From: Prorocentrum cordatum
Taxonomy: Eukaryota > Sar > Dinophyceae > Prorocentrales > Prorocentraceae
Assembly: GCA_963575745.1 (NCBI GenBank)
Contig: CAUYUJ010014542.1
Location: forward strand, 202,001 to 266,000
DNA length: 64,000 nucleotides
Direction of reading: 5' to 3'
Shown here: positions 50,001 through 59,458 of the stretch, piece after piece
Numbering within the stretch: the first letter of the stretch is position 1
Layout of the letters: each line of letters starts with the position of its first letter
Program-made: the position numbers and the translations under genes
Notes under the pieces: generated by a model
The model's database searches: none
The model's input: the letters and a program-made list of their open reading frames with translations, nothing else
Told to the model about the DNA's origin: nothing

Positions 50001-51512
50001 TCCAGGATGAATGCGTTGACCAGAAAATCGATCAAACTTGGCGGTTTCATCAAGAGATTTCTGCAACTCGGGCGCGGTGTGGGTAGTGGAGTTGCTGTCG
50101 TCAACAAAAGTAGTGCTGAGTGACCGCGGCACGTAACGATGCTGTCTCTTGGTCCAGACGCACATGAGCAGCTTAATGTCGTCCAGGGACCAAGAGCTTC
50201 CCTGGAGGTGACCGTTTGTCCTGGCCAGTTCCTTAGAGTACGCACCGTTCATGCGGATGTAACGTTTGTGGCGCCTGTAGAAGTTTCTGCGGACAGTAAC
50301 GATGTCTTGGGGACACCCCGCGTGAAGCGCGAGGTTAAGGCATATGTCCGTGATGAGATAGTCGAAACACTTCTGACGGTCCAGGGCAGCTCCAGCCAAG
50401 GGAAGGAGAAGGGCTCTGGCGTGTTCGATGCGAAGGGCGAGAGAAGTGCTGACGTCCCCAATGGTAGCTTTGGGGACAGCGCCAAAACTCGTGGCGTGGG
50501 TCCATCCTTTCCGCCATTCCGTGAGGCTGCGGTAAGCTGGTGCTTCCCACGCGTACATCCAAACGGAAAGCACCGAGAGAAGTCGTTGGTCCGTTGGGAG
50601 TTCGCCTCGGCCTTTTCGGAGGCACGGGTTTGGGACGTGGAGGAGGGGTTCTGGGATGGTGCCAGTGCGTTGCATAGCTCGTAGAACGCTGGCGAAGAGG
50701 CGAAGAATGTCGTCGGGAAGCTCCTTTGCCTCCTTAGTAGTCCAACCGTCCAGACCCCCCGCGCGTCTCGGTGAACGGGTGCGAATGAAGTGGATGAGTT
50801 GGTCGTCGGTGAGGTGGAAAGGGGTAGCTGGTGATGGCGTAGGCAGCTCCTGTCGGTACTCGTCGTAGAAGTCGGCCCACGTCGGCATGGCTTCGGCATC
50901 ATGTCCCGCACGTGCGCGGTACCTGCCCAAGATGGGCTCCCAGGTGTCGACCATGAGCTTCAGCATGTCCTTGATGTTAGCAACAATGGCGTTGGCAGGG
51001 AGGATGTCGGGGACTTGCGCAGGTGGTGGTTCACGGGTGTGGTCTTCGTCGCTGTCCGTGTCGGGCGAACTACCGTCGCCGGGGCTGAAGCCGCCAGCTT
51101 CGGTGTCAGCGTCGCTGTCGTCCGTGCAAGCTTCGTCAGGTTTGAAGGCGTTGGTGTCGCAGTGGAGTTGCGTATCGTCAGGAGTGGTAGGCGTGCGGAG
51201 ATACGCCGTGGGCGAGCTATCAGCAGCTCGTGCGTATATGGCCGCCTTTCGCCCGCTTGGCTCACGGACGCCCTCGGCCCATATCCTGATGCGTTCCGCC
51301 TTGGCACGGTTCGCGCGTCGCGCCAGCTCTAAGTCGAGATGTTGGATCAAAACGTCAAGGTGCTCCCCGTGCGGCACTGGCTCGTCTGGGGCCCAGGCCT
51401 CGGGGAATTCCAGGAGAACCGTGGGGCGCAGCTTGTGGCATAAGAGGCGGGCCGCGGCCCACGTGCAGTCGATGCGCTGCGCGAGGTACGGCGGGAATAG
51501 CACGGCAATCAA
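47022..51512 (-). CDS. Non-LTR reverse transcriptase with zinc finger and RNase H
   Basis: Open frame of 1496 codons that starts without an ATG inside the endonuclease ORF's 3' end (overlap 51355-51512), shifted by +1, so it is probably the continuation of that ORF after a frame change. The linker LARRANRAKAERIRIWAEG is typical of the region before a LINE RT. RT motifs: GGLDGWTTKEAKELP (about 50760-50715), AALDRQKCFDYL (about 50390-50350) and the catalytic TFVDDSNS (50111-50091). A zinc finger CRYC-x8-H-x4-C is near 49090-49030. RNase H motifs: ATDGACTN (about 48770-48745), AETLAIVHL, FVDNQAV and VASHQGDTG. The ~390 C-terminal residues are Ala/Pro-rich and unassigned. Confidence 0.88.
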   Translation of the reverse strand: MIAVLFPPYLAQRIDCTWAAARLLCHKLRPTVLLEFPEAWAPDEPVPHGEHLDVLIQHLDLELARRANRAKAERIRIWAEGVREPSGRKAAIYARAADSSPTAYLRTPTTPDDTQLHCDTNAFKPDEACTDDSDADTEAGGFSPGDGSSPDTDSDEDHTREPPPAQVPDILPANAIVANIKDMLKLMVDTWEPILGRYRARAGHDAEAMPTWADFYDEYRQELPTPSPATPFHLTDDQLIHFIRTRSPRRAGGLDGWTTKEAKELPDDILRLFASVLRAMQRTGTIPEPLLHVPNPCLRKGRGELPTDQRLLSVLSVWMYAWEAPAYRSLTEWRKGWTHATSFGAVPKATIGDVSTSLALRIEHARALLLPLAGAALDRQKCFDYLITDICLNLALHAGCPQDIVTVRRNFYRRHKRYIRMNGAYSKELARTNGHLQGSSWSLDDIKLLMCVWTKRQHRYVPRSLSTTFVDDSNSTTHTAPELQKSLDETAKFDRFSGQRIHPGKVAGWALTDELHTAVTQLTLAERPLRVVDSFKLVGSYINAEAAPAPAALNLTATADARVRRATSRLPRIGKLPSPMRIKARHARSLAASVCTTGTDIQAPSGPVKTAYNHALKAAIRPKGNRWVEFWTLMAVCVPGHALEIDAIMQREVFLCLRRQVNRDATLCGLVRDLQHHVQTLFGGGPVGRLVQTLQQLRWTWPTFGTMYDDWGCQISWLNLPQNAFLHMLRASQRRAFLRKIKPRRHDLGHLASVRQGLDLFASTWLARTKGAAKCNAWQLALLLNYLSGGDHTQQRRSRSNTSADPSPICRYCDEEEETQEHTVRDCKCWARERVPLTTLISDEQWARLPPHTRHCGLFDEDPALLDLQADLARDPLPQPIPRPPPEGDPAASAQDSYTTYLDHDTGWTWVYAATDGACTNQAIPLLARAGYGVYYGIDHRMNYSARVHGITQNAQLAETLAIVHLTACAERPVHVFVDNQAVVDGFQRIIDGHSPPQGTHVEFWEKVHRCVMAKPNMFRVEKVASHQGDTGIDLGLIGPIAEEFNRQADALATAAARTHNLPDDIVEAAKARHRQATVLHGVAVAIYERRHRTLPLPHRRAGFTAAELNKMEPNPLLSDQAPPAAGPDIPQNPDELWAEAQRGLFDEQEDDPFGFGGGLDFLGDESASANPAPAGTRTAPPTPPLSASAHPHDNAVPFQDADEQDDDLFSLGGGSDALDDGPANENPAPSGNLANPTATPSPRALTPTYDDIGHRQDADHDPSAPRGLGGIEDAPPTPHAADHAAPPSHQPSTRPTSAALHGITTGPTAHTTSPPHRQRPAGAASAPPQGTKPDRPSCPTHASSVAEREEAAPLTSRGAALAAPALGSRRPLQSPFNGDGRQRSGSRTPLAHLDRRTEDLASVSRSSADVTEQPPLTDRETELSQAMAALQQKCLALAADLAAAQARQGPLLQRLHSAGRAFAELLTTSPDGVVPSLNIQAMLSSFRGAPPGAPR

Positions 51513-54500
51513 GATGGTGGTGCTGTCCGATGAAACGGAGCTCGCAGAGTTGCCGATGGAGCTTGCGCAGTCGGTTCATGTGAATCGTGGAAGCTCCGTA
51601 GGTGGGGAACGCGCGGGGGACAACCGGTCGATCCTCGAACGTAGGCGTGAGCCCGTGCATGGTGGGGGGCTTCTTTTTTGGTTGGTGGGGCGGTGGAGGT
51701 GGCAGATCGCGTAGACGGGTGAGATGGTACTCATGACTGGCCTCGTTAGCCAGGGTGAACATGCGCTCCACGTCGTCTCGTGCGTCGGCCTGCTCCATGC
51801 GGTCCTGGTACCGCCCAGCGATGAGGGTCCCAAGTGCTTGCAGCTCGTGCCCCTCATGAACTCCATCGTCGGGCGGGTAGGGCGTAGGGGCAAGAAGACG
51901 TCGGGCCGTATGGTCGAGGCGACTGAGGTCAAGCGTGACCTGCAGGCCAACGTGAGACTTCGCAGGCAAGTCGCGAAGGTAGCAGAAGTCGGTGACAAGG
52001 GATCGCGCCGCCTGGTTGGCAATGATATAATCGATGCGCGAAGTGCGGGGGCACTTGGTGACGCGGTCCCAATCAGGGATATTGCCATAGGTGTGCATGG
52101 TGTGATCTGGTGTGCCCTCAGCGACGTTGGACCATCCGTGCTGCAACATGTGCAGAAGGTGTGGATTGTCGTCAATGTTCGTGTTGGCGTCCATGCAGAT
52201 GAAGTAGGGTGCTGAGCCGACCCTAGCGGCGGCACAGTCAGCGAGCCGAAAGAGAGCTGTGCTGTCTCCTCCAGCAATCCCGTAAAGGCTCGCTATGTAG
52301 ATCCCCGCGGGCCCATGATTATTTCGTCGCCGCCTACGGCGGTGTTGAGTGCAGAGTGGGAGAAAGACCTCATGCCATCTTTTCTTGGCCTTGAGGGCGG
52401 CGATACAGGGCGCATTGTCGTCGACAGTGGAGTCGACGATGGCATCCTTAGAGAGAATGGCGACCCCTCCCGAGGCGCCAGTGTTGCCCACAACGGTGTG
52501 ATCAGTGCCGCCGTGGGCAGCTCTGCGCTGGGCTCGCGCCAGATCAAGGTCAGGCCCAAGACTGGCGTGGTATCCACCGTGGAGAGGATTGGCGGCGCTG
52601 GTAGCGATGGCTTGCCTAGTCGGCTTGGCATGTCGGGTCTCCTGCAGTGCTATGACAGCGGCGTTGTGGTCGACACCAAGGGCGGTGATGGTTGGCCAGT
52701 TCGCTGAGAGACTGGTGATGTTAAGGCTGACGAGGTGTATGGAGCGACCTGGCCCGTCTCCATCGGTGGAACTGGGGTTTGCGCGCCCCGCACGGTGAAG
52801 GTCAGCTTGACCCTCGCCCCAGTAGGAGGCTTGGCCACAGTAGGAGCTCATGGCGTTACTATGGGCTAGCTTGATCGGGGCTGAAGCCGCCGTCAGGCCA
52901 ACCATATAGGAGGGACACGGTCGGCACTGCGCCAGGGGGGGTTCATAAATATTAGTAAAAATGTCACGAAAATTCCTCCTCACTCCTGTACTATAGGGGA
53001 CGAGGGGAGGAGAAGTGAGACGGCAGCAGTGGGAGAGGGAGGCGACTCCTCGATCCATCCTGCCGAACACAAAGACAAAAACGAGACAGCGGCGGCGGCC
53101 AGGCGCGGCGGCGGCACAACGCACGCGCATGTACTGCGCACGCGCCACCGCTGGTCCCTCCTGCGGTGACACGCCCGCCCCGTCAGTGTCTTGATGAGCA
53201 GCATCTGGTGGAACGGCTCCAGCAGCACGATCGGAGGCCTGACGCTGGGCCTCGTCCATGCCCGCTGCCGTGAGGCCCACGTTGCGGACAGGGCTGATTC
53301 CCCGCGGGGCCGCAGCTGCCGCGGCAGCAGCCGAGGTGGCGGGGGCACCGCCCCGACTCTGAGGTGAGAGCGGTGAGCCCCCGCCAAAACCCGCCACAAG
53401 GTTCTTGACACGGTACTTGTTCTTGAACGGGTCGAAGGTTGGCGCCTCGTCGATGGGGACGATCACGCGGGTGGGCAGCTGCGGCTCGTGGTCCGTGGAC
53501 GGCGTCGGCTCGAGGTCGACCTGGCTAGGGTCGATGACGCTGGCTCCGAAGCGTGGCACCACTTCGGGGGGTCGGGCATCGGCCTGAGTCTCGCGAGGCG
53601 GCGAGCTCGTGGAGCTCCCTGGGGCCTTGCGTGAACTGTGGCGGCTGCAGGTCCTGCTGCGCGGGACGCGCCCGCCCGTGTGACGGTCGCGTGGCGAAGT
53701 CGCCTGGGCATTAGCGCGCTCAGAATCCGCCCTGCTCGGGGATCGGATCGGCGCCGCGCAGGGTGATGGGCTGGGCTGGCGAGAGGCGCTTGTGCCGCCT
53801 TCCGCCGTGGCTGTGGCCTGGTCGGGGTCGGCCGCGTCTGGGCGGGGGCTGACGTGGTGGGCGCTTCCCTCGCTGTGCCTCGGGGAGGCGCTGCGATGCG
53901 CCTGGATGCGCGTGAGGACGAGCGGGGTGAGCGGCTGCCTCTCCCGCACAGGTGGGGCGGGTTTGGCCTGGGCAGGGCGCAGTGCTGCAGCTACATTTGG
54001 CGGGGGCGTGTGCTGGCGCGGTTGCCAAGCGCGCACGTTCGCATCGCGCCATCCTTCGGGGCGCCCAGCCCTGCCACGGTTCGTTGCAGCCCCCTGGGCT
54101 GAAGCCGCAGGGGTTATCACTGCAGGCTGGTTGCTGGAGGGGCCCTCATGTCGGCCTGAGTAGAGGCCCCAGGCGCGCGTGGACCCTGGCACTGGCGAGG
54201 TGGCCCTTAGGGCATGTAGGGGTGCACGCGAGTAGCCGATGGCCGCTGGGTGAACCCTGGCGTTGGGGGCTTGGCCGTAGCTGGAGGCGGCTGCTCCAGC
54301 AGCCGCAGGCATGGCACCTATGGGACCACGGTGGTAGGCGGCAACCCCGTCGTAGGCCGTGTTACCGCCTGTCGGGACTCGCGCAGGGGAGCGGTAGCGT
54401 GGTGTGCCCTGCTGTCCTGCGTCACGTTGGTCCCGCTGCTGGATGCGCTGCTGGTGCTGTTGGTGGCGCTGCCAGTCGGCTCTCGAGAGGGGACGGGTGT

Positions 54501-57500
54501 CGGGGAGGATGGTGGGCACGTCGGGCCGCTGCCAGCCCCGATAGACGTGCTCGAAGGCGTGGTCAGGGTAGGTCTCCCCTACGGGTGAGTATCGTCGCAC
54601 ATACTCCGTGTAGTCGATGTTCTGCGGCTCTGAGATCGCCGTAATGTTGATGGCCCGCTGGTGCGCTGGTCCGTAGAGGCAGAAACTACCACGGTTGCTG
54701 CGGTCGTGGTTTAGCTCAGCTTCGGTCGTGGCACGGCTCACCATGGCGTCACAGAGTCGCATATCGTAGTCGAGAGCTTGAGGCCCAGGACCACCCTCGG
54801 CGTCCCAGTACAGTACCACATCTCGCCAGCGGGTGCGGGTCATGTGGGTGCGCTCGGCGATCAACTCGCAGACGGTCCTGACCGTGACACGATCCCTGTA
54901 CATGTTGGTAATGGCTAGGGAGAAGGGTCGGCGGACCGTCTTGTTGAAGGTGAGTTCCTCCTTGAGGGCCTGATGGGGGCTGAAGAGCACATAGCCTTCC
55001 CTCCAAAGCGGTTGGTCGGGGGAAGGTTCTTCGGGCATCCCCGTTCCTGTGAATCCAGGTGGCCGCGTTGTGCCGTCAGGCAATCCCTGCCTGGGGACAC
55101 GCCGCGGCTGTGGTGGGAGGTACCATTGGCCCTGGTAGCCTACTTGCCCTGGTTGTGGAGGTTCTCCCCCGGGGCCTGAAGGCGCTCGGGGGGGTTCCTT
55201 GAGGTCGTGGAGGGCTGGCGCGTTGCCGAATTGGCGGGCAAGGATGTGCGGCGGCATCCCTGTGGCACGGACGTCGAGCTGGTTGTGTGGCCTGGGAGGG
55301 TGGGGACACCTGCTGGACAGGCAGCATGTGTCAGAGTCCCTCTTATTGGTGCTGTATGCACACGTCCAACTGTTGCACGAGTAGTCCGTGGACCAGTCCA
55401 TAAGTGTACGCAGTCCGCTGCGGCCGCAGTCTGGGCACGTTGGTTGGCCCGAGGTGCCAAGCTGTGTGTTGCGGCGAGCCGCGCAATATTGGCAGCATTG
55501 GAATCGACACTGTAGGCAAGACCAGCGTCCTGGTAAGGGCGGTAGCGCATGCTCGTTTGTGCCTGGGTCGTCTGGGTGGGGTCTCGGGCGGTCCCACAAG
55601 GGCCAGACGTCAGCAAACCAGGATTGGCCTGTAGTGCGGACTACCTCGGCGGGGAGGCGTGCGTCCTCGGCATGGCACCTGATCCACTGGGGCCCCATAT
55701 CCGCTGGTACCATGACGGTGCGCCAGGAGTCGTCCCCCTTAACGTGGACTTGGGTCGGTGCCCAGAGCTTAGTAGTGGTGTCGCCGTGATCATGATGGAG
55801 GATGACCCAGCCGTCACGCCCGTCCACCGTAGGGTCAATGACGCGGTAGCCCATGACTGTCGTCCCCCACGGTAAGTAGGCGCCATCGTGGTGATCACCA
55901 GGGTCGAGCCAGACCTCGATGCCAGGGGCGTTGACACGGGACCGCACATCACGCACGTGGTAGGCGAGGACGTGGTAGGCAGTCGGCTCCTCCTCCGTCA
56001 CAATGTGCTCCCACGTCTCGATGCCGCTGTTGTCGGAGGTGGAGTTCCCGTCGCTCTGTCGTGACGAGCGAGAGGCAGATCGTCGCGCACGGGCGCGGCC
56101 TCGGGCGAGGGCGGCGGCCGCGCTGATGAGGGATGGCGTACGGCGTTCGTCGACTCCAGATGACGTCGATGAGGGGTCTGGACTGCGGGCTAAGGCTGTG
56201 CCTGACTTGTGCGTGCGTGGTGGGTCCGACGCGGCCCCAGGGCTGGAGCCGCTGGGGCGCGACCCGTGTGCGTCAGGGTGCCCCCGCACGGGGACAGCTT
56301 GCAAGCCCGTGTACACCAGGTCGATGAGTGGTTTCGGGTCCAGCTGGAGTATGTGGAGCGAGACGCGTGGTCGAGGCTGATTAGGGTCGTCCCTGGTGGC
56401 TGCTTCCGTGTCGTAGTGCTGTTTGGCCCATGCTCGCGCCGCTTCTGGCGAGTATAGCGCCTGCGGTGGTGGCCATGCTGCCGCGATGGTTGATCTGCGC
56501 CTGGTGCTAGCTTCCTGGTCGTGAGCTTCAGCCGCCTCACGGAGATCTGGATGATCGTAGCCAGCAATGTGGAGGGCGTGCGCGCAGTCACCCATGCCAT
56601 AGGCGTGTGGGAGGGCACGGCACCTGGAAGCAGCTTCTGTGGGGGCACACCAGTCCATGCGGATGAGGAGGCTCAGGACCCGAGGGTAAATGAGGCGCGC
56701 TCCGTGGGCCTCCCCTTTCACGTAGTTGTGCCTGTTTTCCCCGCGCGGTGGTTGGGTGGCTTCGCACATCCAGAGTGCGATGGGTCCCCACGCGAGGGTG
56801 TCGTCTTCGAGGCTGTAGGGCGGGTGGGGCGGTATCGCGTACCACGCGGCCAGCGAAGGGTGCACGCTCACGTACGTGCGGCCAACGTTGGTGCCAGTTC
56901 GACCCTTCGTTTCACGGCGGGGGCCTGGCAAGAGGTGCCCTCCACAGGCAGCAAGACGGGCCGCAAGGTCGCCGCGGGTCCCATGCCAGAAAACAGTGGG
57001 CGCGTCGGTGGTGGGTTGACGGAGGTCCCACGTGAGGTATGGGAAAATTGTCTCGCCCGAGTTGCCGCCCGAGTCTTCCAGCACCCAAGTGAGGCGGTTC
57101 GGTGGCCTCTGCATGATGTCCGTCCACGGCCCCAGCACTTGGAGTGTTGGGTCGTGAGTGAATCGAGGGTGGTCGTGGAGTCGTAGAGCGTCTTTGATGT
57201 CCTCAGTGGACACGCCACTGTTCCCTAGCGCGAAGCCGTTTTGGTACAGGGCGTTAAGTATGCTCTTCGGCGGCTCGGGGACCGCTGGGTCACGCTGGAT
57301 GGTGTTGCGTGGGTTGCGTGTCGGTGGCTTGAGGGCAGTGTAAGGCGTACCAGGGCCTGAAGGCGCCTGGGGCCTGTCAGGTGATGCATAGCGTGCTCGC
57401 CGTCGTGGTGGTTGGGTGTCCGCGTCGGAGGAGGAACCACGAGCGTCAGCATGTCGGAAGATGGACCACGGGCTGCCATGGGTGCGTTCTCTCGTTTCCC

Positions 57501-59458
57501 TTGGCTCGGTGTCGCTACCGTGTGCTGTGGCATCCTCGTTGGTCGGTAGGTTGCCGAATGTCGTGCCGTTCTTGGAGCCGTCTCGTGGCGTCGGGCTGGT
57601 CGATCTTGGTGTGACCGACGAGGCTCGCGATACGGCGGCTGTGACTTCCGCGATGGCGGCGGTAGTGGCGGTGGTGACGTCGGCGACTGCGGCGGCAACA
57701 GCTGCGGCGTAGTGTTCCTGTAGCAGCGGATGTCGGAGTGCGTGCACCTGCTGGTCGTCGTGTTCGTCGGCGAGCGTGCACGGCATTTTGTGTGTGGCCT
57801 CGTCCTTCGGCTTCCTGCTCGGTTGGCAACAGCGGAGGCACCAGTGGGCAGTGGATGAGTCCAGGGCCCGCGCACATATGCGGGCGCCTACGTGTCCGAC
57901 AGCTCCCTGGGCAAGGAGTTTGGCACCGACGAGTAGAAGACCACACACAACTCCACCCGTGGCTATGGCCCCTAGCTTGCCGCTGGCCCATTTAAGGACG
58001 CCCCCGAAGCCGCTCCCGACTGCAGTGGCTCCGCCCGAGACACCATCTCTGAGTTTGTCGCTGGTCCATTTGAGAGTGGCCCTCAATGTGGACGTGACAT
58101 AGTATGTCGTTTTGCGTCGGAATATAGTGGACACCGATGGGCCTGGTGCGGTCGCTTGGCGTCGTCGTCGTTGTCGGTAGCTGGGGTCTCGGCTCGGGGT
58201 CGGCAAGTATCCATCGATCTGGTCCTTGTACGGCATTGCTATCGCGATGGCGTACGTGGCCACCAGGAGGCAGATGAGGCAGCCACAATGTCGTGATGCC
58301 GCTGAGCTGTGCTGGGGCTCGTGGGGACCGCTGGCATCTGGGTGTTCATCATCGATGGGGTCGTTGTCGATGTCGGCCTGCCAGTGGTCGATGGCACTGG
58401 GGTTGGAGTCAGTCACGTTGTCACCTCCTGCGGTCTGGGGATGTCCAGGTCTAGCCAGTGGTGCAGCGGGGCTGAAGCCGCCACTGCACGGCCTGGCATG
58501 AGCTGGCGAAGCAGTGGAATGGCTAGTCACATCAGCGGCAGTGACGCCTTCATCGTCGTTAGGCCGCGCAGAAGGGTCGGCCTGATCTGAGGTGTGGGGC
58601 GCACTGCGTTGCCACGGGGCGAGCCCAGAGTGAGGCTCACTGTCGCGGTCACGCTGAGCCGAGTCGCCTGATGGTATCGTGCCGTCTCGATCCTGGATAT
58701 CGATGTCGTCCTGGCTATCCTCCGACGCGTGGAACGAGTCCATGGATGTATTGCCGATATCACTGGCCGCGATGTGCTGGAGCAGCCATGATACGGGATC
58801 TTCTGCGGCCTGATCGGTGCCGTCCGTCGGCGCCGCCGCGAGCTCCGCCTCGACGAGCGGCAGCATGTCTGGCGGTTGGTGCAGGATAACATCAGCGAGG
58901 TACGCCATGGCGTCATGGTCGGGTGGAGGGAGACCTCTTGGTAGCAGAGCATGGGCCCGTGAGAGGTATGGCGGCAAAGGTGCCATGAAAGCCTCAGGGC
59001 CAACGAGCGTGGCACGAGCGCCCTGGTACTCCAGAAGGAGGCCGAAATAGCGGGTGGCGTACTCGCGGCTGCTCTGGATCCGAGTGAGGTTGCGGTTGAT
59101 GCGCTGCCTGTCGGGGCCCGCTCTGTGCCAGATGTCCTCGCACATGTCGACCGCGGTGCGATGACGCAGGGCGTCGGTGGTGTCCTCGGACGCCTCAAGG
59201 AAGAGGTGATCGTACTGTGGCAGATGGAGCGTCGCCAGGATGTACGGGACGCAGTCCTCGAGCCATGCCCAGAACATGTCCTGGTTATCCTCACCTGGTG
59301 CCCACGCCGCAGCACACGGTATGAGCCGGGCGCGGATCATCATCAGGTGCCAGAAAGCAGGGTCTTCCTCGGGTTCGCCCCTATCTCGCATGGGAGTGGT
59401 GGGACCCGTAGGGCAATAGCGGGGCACAGCAGCGGGGCTGAAGCCGCCACTGTGTGCC
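47402..59458 (-). repeat. Family B hairpins: 12 copies across the non-LTR element
   Basis: The plus-strand core is GGCTGAAGCCG or GGCTGGAGCCG, or its compensated form GCCTGAAGGCG, flanked by arms that differ between copies but pair. Arms: 47402-47438 (11 pairs, 2 mismatches), 47525-47549 GCGGGGG/CCCCCGC, 48826-48846 TCCTG/CAGGA, 49855-49875 AGCGC/GCGCT, 51078-51098 GCCGG/CCAGC, 52872-52895 TGA(t)CGG/CCGTCA, 54091-54113 CCCCTG/CAGGGG, 55166-55192 CCCCCGGG/CTCGGGGG, 56234-56258 GCCCCAG/CTGGGGC, 57350-57370 CCAGG/CCTGG, 58461-58489 GTGCAGcGG/CCaCTGCAC, 59423-59458 (long, one bulge). On the sense strand each is outer stem, bulged C, 3 bp, loop UUCA or UCCA, 3 bp, outer stem. Confidence 0.88.
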
